Source: Agelaius tricolor | Lineage: Eukaryota > Chordata > Aves > Passeriformes > Icteridae | NCBI GenBank assembly: GCA_023055355.1 | Contig: JALJCS010000001.1 | Coordinates: 104,845,881-104,909,880, forward strand | Length of the DNA: 64,000 nucleotides | Direction of reading: 5' to 3' | Part shown: piece by piece, positions 13,001 to 26,000 of the stretch | Numbering within the stretch: the stretch's first letter is position 1 | Layout: each line of letters begins with the position of its first letter | Made by a program: the position numbers and the translations under genes | The notes under the pieces: model-generated | Database searches by the model: none | Told to the model about the DNA's origin: nothing | What the model saw: only the letters and a program-made list of their open reading frames with translations

Positions 13001-13370
13001 GGCGCTTCCCGCCGGGCCAGCCCCGGGCGGCCGGCACAGGGACTCGGGCGGTTCCTGCGCGCCGCCCGCGCCGCCGCTGCCCCTCCGCGCCCGGGCCCGT
13101 TCCCGTTCCGTACAGCCCGCGCGCCGCCGCCAGCCGCGCAATGCGCAGGCGCCAAGGCGCCCATTGGCCGCCGGCCGCTCCTCCCCGGCCGCGCTTCCTC
13201 CGCCCGCTCCGCCTCCTCCGGCGGCGCCTGCCCCGGCTCCCGCCCGCTCCGCCTCCTCCCCGGCGCGGCAGCGCCTGCCCCGGCTGCCCCGGCTCCCGCC
13301 CTCTCCCTCCCCGCCTTCCTCTCCCGCCTCCTCTCTCTCCCGCCGCCCGCCGCTCCTCCCAGGACTGACA
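12850..13370 (-). promoter_or_regulatory. CpG-island promoter of MMS22L (possibly bidirectional)
   Basis: A sharp GC-rich block dense in CpG within AT-rich flanks, located just upstream of MMS22L exon 2. Visible motifs: ATTGG at 13163-13167 (a CCAAT box, NF-Y, on the gene strand), an NRF-1-like TGCGCAGGCGC at 13142-13152, and many CCGCC/CTCCGCC GC-box (Sp1-type) elements at 13200-13270. No TATA box is evident, which fits a housekeeping repair gene. Long open frames in all six readings here are a by-product of the GC content. Confidence 0.85.
13200..13300. repeat. Imperfect tandem duplication of a GC-box unit in the promoter
   Basis: CGCCCGCTCCGCCTCCTCC followed by a GGCG..GCGCCTGCCCCGGCT stretch occurs twice in succession (about 13200-13240 and 13243-13290). 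A third short GCCCCGGCTCCCGCCC unit follows. The unit is about 45-50 bp and carries GC boxes, so the copy number may affect promoter strength. Confidence 0.65.
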
Positions 13371-13482
13371 GGCTGGGTGTCCCTTGGCGGGCCCGCCACC
13401 ACAAGTGGTTTCTGGCCACCTCGCACATGAACGCCACCGTCTTGCCACTGCTGTTCAGCTGCCTCCCTTGTGCCCACAGAAT

Positions 13483-13790
13483 CGTGGAACTATAGAATGG
13501 CTTGAGTTGGAAGGGACCTTAAAGATCATCTACTTCCAACCCTCCTGTTGTGACTTCAAATACACCAGGGCGTTCAGAGCCTCATCCAGCCTGGGCTAAA
13601 ACCCCTCCAGGGATGGGGCATCACAGCATCGCAGTTCAACCTGTTCTAGTGCCAAACCACCCTTACTGTAAAGAATTTCTTCCTAACACATAATGTAAAC
13701 CTATTCTCAAATTGAACCCATTCCGCCTTGTCCTGTCTCTACATGCTGTTATAAATTACTCTTGGCCCATCTTTCCTGTAAGTTCCCTTG
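13483..13790 (-). mobile_element. CR1 LINE 3' end, antisense, next to the MMS22L promoter
   Basis: Starts ATCGTGGAACTATAGAATGG, then GTTGGAAGGGACCTTAAAGA, CCAGGGATGGGGCATC, AACCTGTTCTAGTGCC and AAAGAATTTCTTCCTAA. This is the standard reverse-complement order of the avian CR1 3' region. The tail side is only about 115 bp from the edge of the CpG island. Confidence 0.93.
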
Positions 13791-15226
13791 TGCTGCCTGT
13801 CCCTGTCCCCTACCTTTCTCTGGTGTGTTTCCCGTCTAGATTTTACCTGAACCTCATTTCCCTTCTCCTCAGCTTTCCCAGTTCACTCATTCCCATGTTC
13901 CCTCACAGAGATGGGCATGAGGTTCTCCTGGTCTTTTCTGATGTCTTACATATGGAGATCCAACGTTCCTATGTCTGCAAGATAATGCTCGTATCCCCAA
14001 ACACACACAATTCCCATCAAGCTTGGGAAGTGGTGTTCAGTGCATTTGAAATTCAAGCTGGGTATCACTCCTGTCATTTACTGCAGCATCTCCATTGGGT
14101 GTCACAGCCACCACAGAATGGGGGCCAGGGCAAAAGTCCTAAAACCTGTGCCTGGCATAACTTAGCTTAAAGTGCATGCTGTGCACCTAGAGGCTTCTGG
14201 ATCTTATTTTTTTTTAAATGTGGTATTATTTTGGATTGCTGTGGTTTGATTTTGTTTCAAAACGAATGCTTTTCCATTTTTGCCTGGATTTTGGGTGCAA
14301 AATAGCAGCAGTGCACAAAACTTCCTTCTAGTAAGAAAGTTGCTATAAAAAGTTTTGCTGCTGCTGCTACAGCTTGCTCTGAAAGCTTTGCTGTGATTTA
14401 AAATGCTTCGTTTGCTCCTGTGTCTGTAAGAATCTCTCATTTCCTTCTTTAAATTCCTGTCTAATTAAAAAAACAGTACATCATGGTTAAATAAAACTGT
14501 ACCCAGGATAACCCTGATTTCCATATGCAGATTTATCTGCACTGACAGCCCCCTCTCCCTCTCTTAGTCTTTCTGTTTCCTCTCCCTCCCTCACTCTCCC
14601 TCTTTCTCTTCCCCTCTCTTTCTCTCCTTGTCTTTTTGTCTCTTTATGTCTATTGCATTATGCCTGAATAATTTTCAGTCTTTTTTTTCCTCCCCTCTTG
14701 CACGCACATGCTAAAATAACTAGACAAAGATGCAAGGTGGTTGCTGCAGTCCCTGTCTCTAGGACAAAACCAAGAAAGCTTGTGATTGCAATGCCACCTT
14801 TCCTTTTTTTTTTTTTTCCTTCTTTTTTTCTTCCCCAGCCATGCTTGGTGATTAAACTTCCTCAGGATGGGGAAGAAAAAGGAGCTGGAAATGAAATAGG
14901 GTTGAGGAAAAATCCCATTGCAGCAGCTGCAGCCAGTGGTGTCTGCTGCCAGATGTGCGAAGGTTCCTGGGGTCCTTGTCACTAAAAGGCAGTATTCAAA
15001 TATTTGGAGACAAAAGCTGCATCCTCAGTGATCATTTTCTTTATTTAACATGGCAGCAGGCATCGTGTGGGGAAAAATCAACATGCTGGATGTTGAATTG
15101 GACTTTTCTCCTTTCTGGGATGAAAGGATGTTATCTATCCCGTGCCAAGAGGGAACTGAGGTAAGAGAGCTGATCCAGCTCGGTTTTTTTCCTAGTATAT
15201 TTCCCAAGCATCTTTTCTGAAACGAC
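13791..15226. other. Gene-free stretch with pyrimidine-rich tracts
   Basis: About 100 bases of CT-rich low-complexity sequence at 14551-14650, and a long T/C tract ending in CCCCAG at about 14800-14839, which resembles a very strong splice acceptor. No coding sequence is recognised. AACTGAG|GTAAGAG near 15160 is a consensus donor, so an unannotated noncoding exon is possible but not supported further. Confidence 0.5.
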
Positions 15227-15227
15227 C

Positions 15228-15238
15228 TATATATATAT

Positions 15239-15280
<42 letters not shown>
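15228..15280. repeat. (TA)n-(GT)19 microsatellite
   Basis: A short TA run at 15228-15238 passes into 19 uninterrupted GT units at 15241-15278. A likely length-polymorphic marker with Z-DNA potential. Confidence 0.97.
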
Positions 15281-15281
<1 letters not shown>

Positions 15282-15799
15282 GATGTTTCTATGTTTGTAT
15301 ATTTGTGTATTCGATTTCAAGGCAGTGAGCGGTAATGCTTTTTTTTCTCTGCCTTCACATCAACCCAGAGAAAGTTAATTCACAATATATATTCAGAGCT
15401 TGTTCAGAAGGGTCGTTTTGTGGGATTTTTTTGAATACCTTTTTGTTTCCAGAGAAGACTTCAGCAGTGACATCATGGTTGGCTGCTGATATTAAACCCT
15501 ATTTTCAAAGTCTATAAAAAAAAAAAGCCAGTAACTTTGTGATAAGAAATTGTGCAGGAGATTCATATGCTCTATTTTTCAGTTGCACTCTAAATATTGG
15601 AAGTCTTATTAAAGCGATAGTGAGAATTTTTTATTAATATTATTTCTAGCACAGAAGCGATGAATGCTGCATAATTAAGTACAGTATTTAATTTGGCTGT
15701 TGTGAAGCAAAAGAATAAGGTAATAATTTTTATTGTACTAATCAGACTCAAGATGTTCTCTGTGTTAATTGGGTTAAAAAAATTGCAGTACTTATTAGA

Positions 15800-16010
15800 A
15801 ATTCTAATTTCACAATGCAGCACTGACAATAAGCTCAGCCAGTGAATTATTCACATCTTTAATTTGCTCTCTTAATGACAGTGTTCTGTAATCAGAGTGC
15901 AGCGACTGCTTCCTATGCATTATGTATGATGTTCAGGACTTAAATGCAGGACATTATGAAGCCTCTCAGTGGCTCAGTAATTAGTTTTCCACAAGACAGG
16001 GCTTAGATAT
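15800..16010. promoter_or_regulatory. Candidate conserved noncoding element
   Basis: A repeat-free, compositionally balanced block with many homeodomain-type cores: AATTATTC, CTCTTAATGACAG, GTAATTAG, TGCATTATGTATGATG. It looks like the conserved enhancer sequence known from deserts next to developmental regulators. This is judged by eye only. Confidence 0.35.
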
Positions 16011-16119
16011 TCACAGATAAAAGTCTACAGCTGAGATAATGTTAAGGTGGTGACTCATGCTAACAAAAGCAGGGAAGTTCAAATTTAATGCCGAAAGTGC
16101 TCTCCATTCTCTCTCGTTG

Positions 16120-16345
16120 TGCGTAGGTGCAGGGGGAGGGGAACAAAGTCTCCCAAAGTAGCCCGGCGTGGTGAGTGCGCCGCGGACAGCCCGAAGGGGC
16201 AGCCCGGGGCTCCTTTCGCTCCGGGCCCGGGGTTTTGGCAACTTTACTGATGGGAGAGTGGAGGCGGAGCTGCCTTTGGTGCCTCTTTGTAGTGCTTGTG
16301 AAAAGGGCAGTAGTGTACACACTGTCCGAGAGCAATCATGTATAG
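16120..16345 (+). promoter_or_regulatory. Isolated CpG-rich patch ending in a strong splice donor (candidate promoter and first exon)
   Basis: About ten CpG dinucleotides fall within 16160-16240 (GTGCGCCGCGGACAGCCCG, CTCCGGGCCCGGGG), unlike the desert around it. On the plus strand a consensus donor, TATAG|GTGAGA, follows at 16345/16346. This combination suggests a transcription start with a short first exon, either of a long noncoding RNA or as the 5' leader of the convertase-like gene whose first coding exon is at 54,674. No coding potential is recognised. Confidence 0.35.
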
Positions 16346-17559
16346 GTGAGATGTATTTGAAAGGATTTCATTTGAAGCACTGACGTTCGTAACTTTGTCA
16401 AATTACGGTGTTTTGAGTGGGAGCTACTTTGTTATGTGTAGGAACTTTGAGAACACTTGATACTCGCTATATTGCAGTAGTACCTATTTCAGCTGTCATG
16501 GTCTTTATACATTTTAGAAACTTTATTTTCTCGTAGTTTAGTTCTCACTATCCAAAAGATGAACTGTGATGCAGGTTTGTTCTTTTTGCCTTGGATCATT
16601 TACCTGGTGTTCGATCAAGTGGTTTAAATGTAGGGAATAAGTATGGCTGTGTAACTTTCCTACTTCTACACGCTGCTTATTATAGAATATTAGGCAAGAA
16701 TATTGAAATGAAGCTGGAAAATGATAGGTTTTCTGAACTTAGTTGCTAATCAGACTGGGAGCTGTACATTTGTCCTGTGTCTCCCTCCCATTAATCAGAC
16801 TTTTTTATCGGAAGCAAAATAACTGAGTAGAGAAGGTTCTTTACTTTGTGTTAACTCTCCAAAGGCTCCAAAGACTTGTGGCCTTGTACAGGATTGTGAT
16901 TCTAATTATTAAAGTTGATCTGCCTGTAAAAAGTTTAGGCTTAAATTAAAAAGAAACAAACGAAACACTAAAGATCCCAACCTAATAGTGAAGTAGAGAT
17001 ATGATAATAAGAACTTGGAGTACATCTAGATTTTTAAAGCAAAATACTGTAAAACTAATTCCTTTAAATTTTTCAGCAGAGTCTACATCTGGAATTCAGT
17101 GTTACTAGCAGCTGTTGCTAGTGTTGTTTGGCCTCAAGGCCATGGGACATGTTACTAAGTAATTGCTTTCAGCAAGCAAAATCCTATATCCTATGGCTGG
17201 ATCAGATATTGGTTGTATATAGTCCAGCCCTGAAAGTCGTTATCATTAAACTGTTGAATAAAGAAGCTGCAGATTGGATCAATGTAGCTAGGTGATTCAT
17301 AGATTGTATCAGAATCCAAGTGATTGTATCCATGAAGAACTTGATTTGGTCTTTTCCAGAAAAAAGACTTTCCTTCCAAGTCAAGATCCCCCAGCAAGTG
17401 GGTCACTCACTACATGGCTACATTTCTTCAGTCACTTCAGCATGGAATCATACAATTGAAACTTATTCCCTAAAGGCATCATACCTGCCCCCTTCCTCTT
17501 CCTCCAAAGCCACGATCAATAAAAGTTGTTTTTTTAAGTGAGCCCTTGCCTGTCTGCCT
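16346..17559. other. Gene-free AT-rich stretch
   Basis: No gene, recognisable transposon or RNA seen. Confidence 0.6.
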
Positions 17560-17960
17560 GAAGATTTCTTATGATTACTTACCTAAGTGAGTTATCTATT
17601 CCAGCATTTCACTAGTCTTCCCATTAGAATGTTTTTTTTGTGCGCTCTGATCTTAAACTTAACCTGCTGAAAGTAAATTACTTCAACCCATTAGTTTTTG
17701 TTAGTTAGTGGTTACAGGGATTATTATTTTCCACTTTGCCCCAGACTCACATGTTTGAGATTCTCAGTCATGTTTCCACTGTGTTATTTTTTTAAACAAT
17801 CCCTGGTTTTTGTTTTCTTCTTTATAGAAAAAAGCCCCCAGGATTATTCTTGTATTTCTTTAATTTTTGTTGCTGTGATCTGGACTCTCCTTATTTCTAC
17901 TTTCTTGAAATGCAGTGTTCTAGACTTAGATGTAATTTCATATGCCATATAAGTTCTATA
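17560..17960 (-). mobile_element. Old, strongly diverged CR1 LINE fragment, antisense
   Basis: GTTGCTGTGATCTGGACTCTC followed by TTTCTTGAAATGCAGTGTTC matches the antisense CR1 order (..GCTCTTCTTTGGACTCTC.. TTCTTGAAGTGCAGTGCCC..). Divergence is much higher than in the CR1 copies at 13.5 and 28.7 kb. Confidence 0.6.
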
Positions 17961-19719
17961 GTTTTGCTTAATGAAATGGGGTTGTCACTTCTTAAAAAAA
18001 TCTAGTTTCCCTGAGAAAATGACTTGCACGTGGCAGGTACAAAGACATCTATTAACCCAGGCTGCAGTCTGGGGTATCTACAGTACAATTGGAAAAGGTG
18101 CAGCATGTGTTTGAGCAGGTTTTTAATTCAAGGATTTATGCTTCTAGCAGGAGTCTTTATGGATATTGTTTCCAATATCCTTATCTCACAAGATAAGTAC
18201 CTGTGACTGACCTGATTAGTGATGCCCAGATGTGAGCTATCCAGCTGTAAAGAATATCTGAAGTGTTCAATCCTCAGGATTGTTTCAAGTTGTAGAAGTA
18301 CTATTGTAGAGTCAAAACTTTATAATGACTATTTTAGAAAGTAGATGGGGGGTTAGCAGTTAAAATTTGAACTTTTCCAGTCAGATTAGACAATCTGAAT
18401 TTGAGGCACTATTACAGGCAGGTGGGAATACTAGATTGACTCTACATCTGAGCTATGCATGTGGGAAAGGGCCAATTGTTGTCTACCCAGTCTGTTAGGG
18501 TAAAGTGGAGGTCCATTCAGTTTTAGCTCGGAGAAGGGAAGGGCCCAATATCTTTCCTGGATCAGAGGAACATAGTCATATTATCCTTGAGTTGTCATGG
18601 CATGGGAGGAGAATAACATTTAGGAAGTCAAAATAGAAATTATGTGTCTGAAGAGTTAAAGATCACTGGCTATGCTTCCAGAAGATCAGGTTAAATAGGT
18701 TAAAAAAGACATAGGGATACCAAGGAAAATTTTGAGGACCTTTACATGGTTACACAGACATCTAGTTCATATATCTGCAATGTATTTTTAACTTTTACTG
18801 TCCTCTAACTGATATGTGGCTTCTCTTGTTTAGGAATATTGCAAGTCTTTTGGAGTCATCTGATCCATATTTCTTTATTTGTTCATATATCAAAAAGCAA
18901 GAAAAATAGTTTTAACTCTGCTCAGTTTTATTGAAAAAAGTTATGAAAAATCCATCCATAGTATATTTCCAGGAGTTGTATTTTGTACTTTTGTTTATAT
19001 TGCTCCAGGCTTAAGTACCATGATAAATATTAGGTTCTGAAGTGGTATGATGAGTTAAGTATTTCTAAATGTCTTCTCTTAATCTAGCCTAATAATGCAG
19101 TCTTTTCATATGCATAATTCTCATGAAAGCCAGTGGGAGTACTACATTATAGAAGGAATGATAGATATATATGCCAAGATGTCTACATTTTGAGTCACTG
19201 TTTTCACTTGATTGACAAAGAAGAAAGTTGACTAAAGGAAATATAAACTGAGAGTAGAAAGAAGGTTATTGATAATACTTTTAATTCCAAATTTATCTGT
19301 TTCGCCACTGAAACATATATGCCAATAAAATGACAGAAGTCAGAATATCTGATGGAAATCTCAAATGAATTTATATTCACTAATGCTTTCTAGGAAATAT
19401 TTCACAAGTAGAACATATGCATTCTAGTGTGTTAAATTCTATAACTGACTCACTATGAAGAATTCCAACCTATATATAAACCTATGTATATATTATGTAA
19501 AATAGAATAACGATAAATATTCATAATATAAACCAGTTTGGCTTTTTTTGCAAAGTCAAGCTGGGAATAACATAATATACTGGATGAGTTCAAATACTCA
19601 ATCTTCTGTAAAATGTAAATCCATAAAACTTAGCAGTTCTTATCTGTATCTGTAGTAGGCCAGAAAAAATAGTAGTAGGAATACTTAACACTGTACAAAA
19701 GCATCTCACTGCTTCCAAG
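17961..19719. other. Gene-free AT-rich stretch
   Basis: Nothing recognised on either strand beyond short chance reading frames. Confidence 0.6.
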
Positions 19720-20075
19720 TGGCTTTTCTTCTGTGTTATCATCTATACTTATTTTCTGTACTGATTCTCATCCAAGGAACTACTTCATATCCTCATTAAA
19801 CCTGAGTTTTCATTTCTTGTGTGCTAATTTTTCTTCCTTTGTTTTTAAGCTTTTCTCCATACACTTTTTGAAGCTCATGAGGCTTTTGCTATTCCTAAAG
19901 CATGCCTCCTTAAATTTCTTGTTTTGTTTCGACATATGTTTGCAACAATCCTTGAAATCTTCATATCACACTATCTTTTTGTCATTGTTTTCTTAAGTGT
20001 CCCATTTCTTTTCTCTGCAGTATTTAGATTGCAAGATCATTGATGAAAACAAGGGGTTTTTTTCTGTGCTTCTAG
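19720..20075. repeat. Possible ancient LINE (L3/CR1-like) remnant
   Basis: A pyrimidine-rich stretch ends TTTAGATTGCAAGATCATTG, then GAAAACAAGGGG. This resembles the TAGATTGTAAGCTCTTTGGGGCAGGGA signature of old amniote LINE copies. Similar pyrimidine-rich blocks lie at about 40.1-40.7 and 51.0-51.5 kb. Family assignment is uncertain. Confidence 0.3.
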
Positions 20076-23000
20076 AGAGGACAAAATAGAGGGGTTGAGA
20101 CTCTTTCTAATAGTAGGAATACAAAAAGTGTGTGAAGTTAATTTTAACTGCAACCCTTCTAATCCCTAGGTACACAGGCTTTTCAACTTGTAACAACTTC
20201 TTTGCAACAGAATTTCATCTGGATTCTGGGAAGCTGACAGGTTAGGGCACAAGAAAACTGAGAAATAAAGGGGCCAACTACAAGCAGAGCAGAACTTATC
20301 CTCAAAATATTCCAGTTCAGTGCCCTCTGTTTACTATTTTTGCTTCTCCAATATAATACTTTGTCAGAGAGACCCTAGGTCCAATAAAATTATTCAGAAA
20401 GCTTTTTGTTTTTCAGGTACATCAATTCTTTCTGGTGTGTGGTACACAGAGACAATACAGACTGTTGGTCCAGATGAAAGATTGTGTCAGTCCAGCTGTA
20501 GACTGAGGGGTTTGAAGTTTTTTTTCCAGAAGGAATAGCTTTAACTGAGTGGTTGTGGTGCAGCTGTCTATCAGCATTTTGGTGTACTGTGTTGGTAGTA
20601 TCAAATATGAAGGTGTACTTGGAGAAGTTGAAGGCACAACTGTGCAGTCCAATATGAAGCTTAGTAGAAAGCTCTGGCTTTATCACAGAAAGATATTTTA
20701 ACCATATCACAAACTTTTTGATGCAGAATTTTTTAAACCAGAATATTTGCTTTGCCAGCACTGCATGTATTTTTAGTTGAGAGTATTTGAATGGAGGCAG
20801 CTAATTGCAAAGTGGTGCAGTTCTCTGACTCCAGCTATCACTCTCCTCCTCATACTGTCTAGTGTTGGGACAAAAGGCTGGGCTCCCACTTTGCTATTCA
20901 GCAAAGCTCTTTCTCCTGACTCGTCCAGAGGCTGTAAGTTTAGAAAGCAGATCAATGTTTTGTGTGGATGTGGATATCATACAAAGACACACAGTGTAAA
21001 CCATATTTTCAAAGATGTGTATAAAAAGCAAAATAGCTAGTTTTGACCAGCATAATTTGAGAATTACAGAAATCATTCAAGAAAGTGAATCTCCAATAAG
21101 TGTCAGATGTGGTTTCCAGCACCACACTATTTTGTCCATTTTTGTGCAATCTCAGAAGTATTCCATTTTCCTTTTCTCAGTGCTTTGTGCTCTTTGCCTC
21201 AATGTAACCTGACAAAAAAAATTCAGATGACTATTGGATACTTAGCATAACTCCAAAGATTTTGTATTTAAAAATATGTTGATTTTTTTTGCCAATAATA
21301 TTTTTATAGTGGAAGGAAGAAAATGCTCTGCTTATCTCAGGTCCTCCTTTATCAACTTAGGAAATGGAGATACAATTAGCAAAAATGATTGAAGGGTGAT
21401 GGCTCATATTCAGTTTCTCATTCTACATAGTTCATCTGCATGATTTCAGGAGCTCACTTCATTCTTGCATCTCCATTCCTCAGCTGTGTAATAGAAAAAG
21501 AAACCTTCCTACTATTCACAGAATCTAAAGTTCAAATCTCTTTGGGCAGTATGAATTTTCATGCAGATTTTGTCTCTTAGTGTGTCATTAAAGCACACCA
21601 GTGACATCTTAGGATTGTTTAAAGGCTCCTAGATACTCTAGGACTTGAGCAAATGTATAAAAACAGGTTGGTATGAGCAAGTATGGAGATTAACCAGTAT
21701 TTCTAATGGTCATCATAAAGGAGTTCTGATGAGTGTCTGTGTAGTGAGATTCTTGAAAGAGGTGGGGAAAGAGTTGATTTTTAAAATGATACACACTTTG
21801 CAGAAGGGGTCATTTAATATGCTGCCTGTGAAACATCTTTTACATAAAACAGCTTTTTATAACTCTATTTCAAGATTTGCAAGAGAAATTTGTCAAAATA
21901 CTAATTGTTAGAAGGAGGTCTACATTGAAGCATTCAAATTCAAATTGTGTTCTCTACTTTTATTTTGCTTTTTATTTATTTTAGGTCATGTTTTTGTGTT
22001 CATGCAAAGGCTTTGCACATTTTTAATATGATTTCCCATTGCTCTGTTTCTTAGAGCTTGGTAGGAACACCATCGTATAGCCCTGAAGCTTTTCCTCACC
22101 CATTTAGATTTCATTAACTATGGTACTTACTTCACTGTGTAGGATGAGGCTGTCTGAACTGTATCATACAACTATTTTTTAGCTACTTATACTAAAAATA
22201 TATTTATAAAATGATTTCCTATTCAGTTTGTGGGGTTTGTGTTGTTTTTTTTTTTTCCCTCAGAAAAAGTGATTAGTGAAGAAAGGATAACCTTTCTCTT
22301 TAAAGGCATTCCAAAACATAACAGGAACCAGTAAAAACAAATGCTTTTAAAAATGTAGCTAGAAATCAGTACAGGTTGTCCAAATATGAGCTGTTAGCCA
22401 GTACACTAAGGACACTGTATACAGATACTGTTTTTATCAATTGTTATCAAAGCCTTTGCCAAAGTAAATGAACTTACCCTTCATTTTGCAGATGTCCTGG
22501 CTACCTAATTTGTAAAACATGGGTGTAAAATGATGTAATCTTTGTTTTGACAGCAACAACTCAAATAAATATAGCTGAAACAGGCATTCTGGCTGAAGAG
22601 TTCATAATAAAAAACTTTAACATGACTGTACAAAGGAGCTATTCTGCAGTGTCTGTCAGTCATGGATAAAAAACAGAAGAGGTTTGTTCCTCTATCTGGT
22701 ATCTAACCGTGGAAGGCCTCAGTCTGTATGATAACTGCAAATAATGGTATTGTGATGATCCTATCTCCAGATATCCATGGTAGCATGTGAGTAGGAGCTG
22801 TATTATGCTTTTGGCAGAGAAAGGTTATACTAGATAGAAGGGTGAGGATGATGTTTGATGACTAGATCTGAAATCTCTAGAGGGAAATTTCTTTCTGGCA
22901 AGAGAGAAGAGGAAGTTTGTCTGTCTGAAGTAGTTTTCCGTTTTGTAAAATCTCTTAAATTTTATTCTGTCTCCACTATTTTTAATAAACACACGTGCAG

Positions 23001-26000
23001 AAGCTGAAAGGAATTATATATATATATATATATATTTTTTTTTTTAGAGACTTCTCAGGTTTCCTGATGAGAGTTTTGTGTTGCAATTTTCCAGGTATCC
23101 TTGCAAGACTTAGAACTACATTAAACTTTCCTTGTTGTCAGTCTGACATGTGCGGTTTAAGCTTGGAGCAATAAAAGTAGAGAGCAATGAGAATAAATTG
23201 ACAGCTGTCTCACAGCAAGCTAAAACTAGAGAAATGAAAATACCTTATCATGAAAACTGTATTGGAAAATCCATCTCAACTGCTGGGCATAAGTAATGAA
23301 TCATACCTAATTGCATGTTACATATTCTAATAGATTTAACAATACTTACCAAAATAAGAAAGCCACTCTATTTGAAAAATGAAAATTATGCAATGGTGTC
23401 ATATAACAGATTAGACCTAATAATTTCAAGTAGGTTGGTAAAAGCTGTAAAATTGTGCTGTAATTACATTTAGAGCTAGATGCTTTTAGTCAACCTTATC
23501 CAGTAAAACAACACTCCAAAGATATTGTAATTTGTCCCCTGCTCAGACTGATGTGGTTTTCAGTATATGGCTATCCTTTGTGGACTAAGTTAGAAAAATA
23601 ACCTCTCCCACTTCCACATTGAGTACAAATTCAAGATGAACATTCCAGGAGATTGTGAAAGCCCATCTTAGAGGAAGAGCTGAGTCAATGGACCTCTCTT
23701 ACCACTTTTTCTTTGGGAAAAAAACCCCCAGGTTTTCAGAGGTGCATTGAATGAATGGTATTTGTGTTTCACCCAGGGATGAATTATAAGCAGCCCTCAC
23801 CACTCTGAGCACATACAGCTGACCCCTGCACTTTGATGGGAAAAGTTCCTGTATAGTCCTTTGTCCTGGTACATGAACAAATATGATTCTTAGTAAAAAA
23901 ACCCAAACAAACTCTAAGAATTGATCATTTACAATAGTGGCGAAAATTTAGAGTTTTATTTCAGTGTGATGCACAGCTGCTCACTGAGGCAGACATTTGA
24001 ACAGACAGATATTTGAGAAGAAATTCTTCCTACACTAAAAAAAGGAAAAAAGATTTTGTTTGTTTGTTTGTTTGGCATAATGAACACAGCAGACAATATT
24101 GTTGGTTGAAATGATTAAAATAGTTTTGACCTCATTGAGAGCCTAGTTAAGCTGAATTTTAATTTTTTAGTGGAAAGTATGATATCATGAATCATGCAGA
24201 AGCAATTAAAAAGAAAGCCAACAGAAAACTCACCAAGAAACTTGAAAAAGAGAATGAATGTCACAGTTTGACTGTCATTCAACTTTTTGGGTATTTACCA
24301 ACAGAGAACACCTTTGTACTGCTCAGTAAAGCAGCTGGATGACAAAAACTTGCCAGGTTTATGGGAACAGAATGTGTTGGAGAACTTACAGTGAAAATCT
24401 GGCAATTTAATTCAAAATAGATTTATTTTAGAGTTTTTAAAAAGTAGCAGCTGGTTATTTAGTGACAGCAGTTTCAGATACTTCAAGATCAGGTTTTCTG
24501 AACCTTTATTTTGTGGAAATTGTTTCTTGTTCCTCACATTTTAGAATTCATATTTTTGACTGCTTTTGAGTATTTTGATTTTGATTTTATGTATTTAGCT
24601 AAGTTATACTTTAGATATTCACTGTAGAGCAGGGAGCATTTTTAGCTAAATGTTGCCAGTCATCTTTACTAATTTAATAATCTCTTGTATATTAGCACAG
24701 TGGTTTAATCTTTTTTAAAATCAATACTGTATCTTAATACTTAGAGCAAGCTATTATTAGCAGGGAATCAGCTAGATATATGAGATTACCACAGCTACAC
24801 AAAAGCCACCTATCCATTATAAATAAACAGTATGATAATTAACCCACAAGATTCTTCCTGACCCTAAACTGAGGATCAATCAAGCTGGTTGTGTTATATT
24901 TGAAGTGCAGGTACACTGGCTAAGATCTCAAAAATAATAGCACTGAACTAGCATAGCATTTTTTCTGAGCTGCTGTATTGTACATCTTAACACAGGAGCT
25001 AAATTGAGCACAGCTTTGTGGTGATGCTGTCTACTTCTGCTTCAGGACATGCCTTCATCTGTACGAATATTTGGGATGTCTTCCCAGTATACACTGTTGC
25101 AAATACAAATTGCAATCTCTCTCCATATTCATTTTGAATAGTAGATTTTTGAACCTTGAGGTTTAAAATGTTAATGCTTCTCAAAATATTACTAGTTGAC
25201 AAGACAAAGCAGTATTCTATTTTACCAGTGTTAACACTGTTTATGAACTTTCATTCCAGCTCAACTGTAAACATTGTTAATAAAGCCAAGTAAATTGTCG
25301 TGGGAGGCTCAGTATCATACAACAGTCTGATATGAGATTTTTTTCCCATTTAAATTCTGCATAGTTAAGTTACAGTAATAACAGAAGTGATATCATCCAT
25401 GTCTTGTTACTAAGAGTGTTCTCCAACTGCTGCTTTCAACCTATATTGGATACTGAGCCAGTTGGACTTTTGATCTGATCCCATTGAAATGTTCTTAAAG
25501 CAACTGTTATACTAAAATCTGATCCAAAGAATAGATGAGCTTCCTATTGCAAAGAAAACAGTGTGGCATAGTAGCAAAATGCACATTTCCTTACACATTG
25601 CACATTTCGCTAGTTATTTGCAGCATTTTTTGGCAGAATGTAAGAAAAAGTAGAAGATATTAAACATACTTCAATTCCATACCATTTTTGGACATTTTTT
25701 ATGGGCATGATTCTTGATGATCAAGAGCAGTGAGAACTAGATTGCCTGTTTCAGTTATTAAAATGAGATTTGTAGAAGTTTGGTGCATAAATGCTAGATA
25801 ATGACAGTCAATGGAAATCAGTGCTCTTACAGTTGCCTAAACCAGCACATCCCTTAAACTCAGCACATTTATGTTACTATGATCTTAATTTCCCCTTAAA
25901 TTTGGCTCCTTGCATTTAGCTACCTGGTGCAACCACTGCACTCTTGCTTCTCTTCAGTGTCTGTTAAAATCTAGTGACAAAAAGGGTGGCACTGAAATGC

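Noticed and set aside
12655..13477. Several open frames above 160 codons on both strands, rich in Arg, Pro, Ala and Gly
   Set aside because: They overlap each other in all frames inside the CpG island, where stop codons are rare. Their composition is that of GC-rich noncoding DNA.
14698..14985. 95-codon frame after a very strong T/C tract and CCCCAG
   Set aside because: The tract looks like an acceptor, but the frame (with an alanine run) matches nothing and ends without a donor. It is kept only as a remark.
20390..20761. 123-codon frame, minus strand
   Set aside because: No family recognised, and an overlapping frame on the same strand is as long as half of it. Likely chance.
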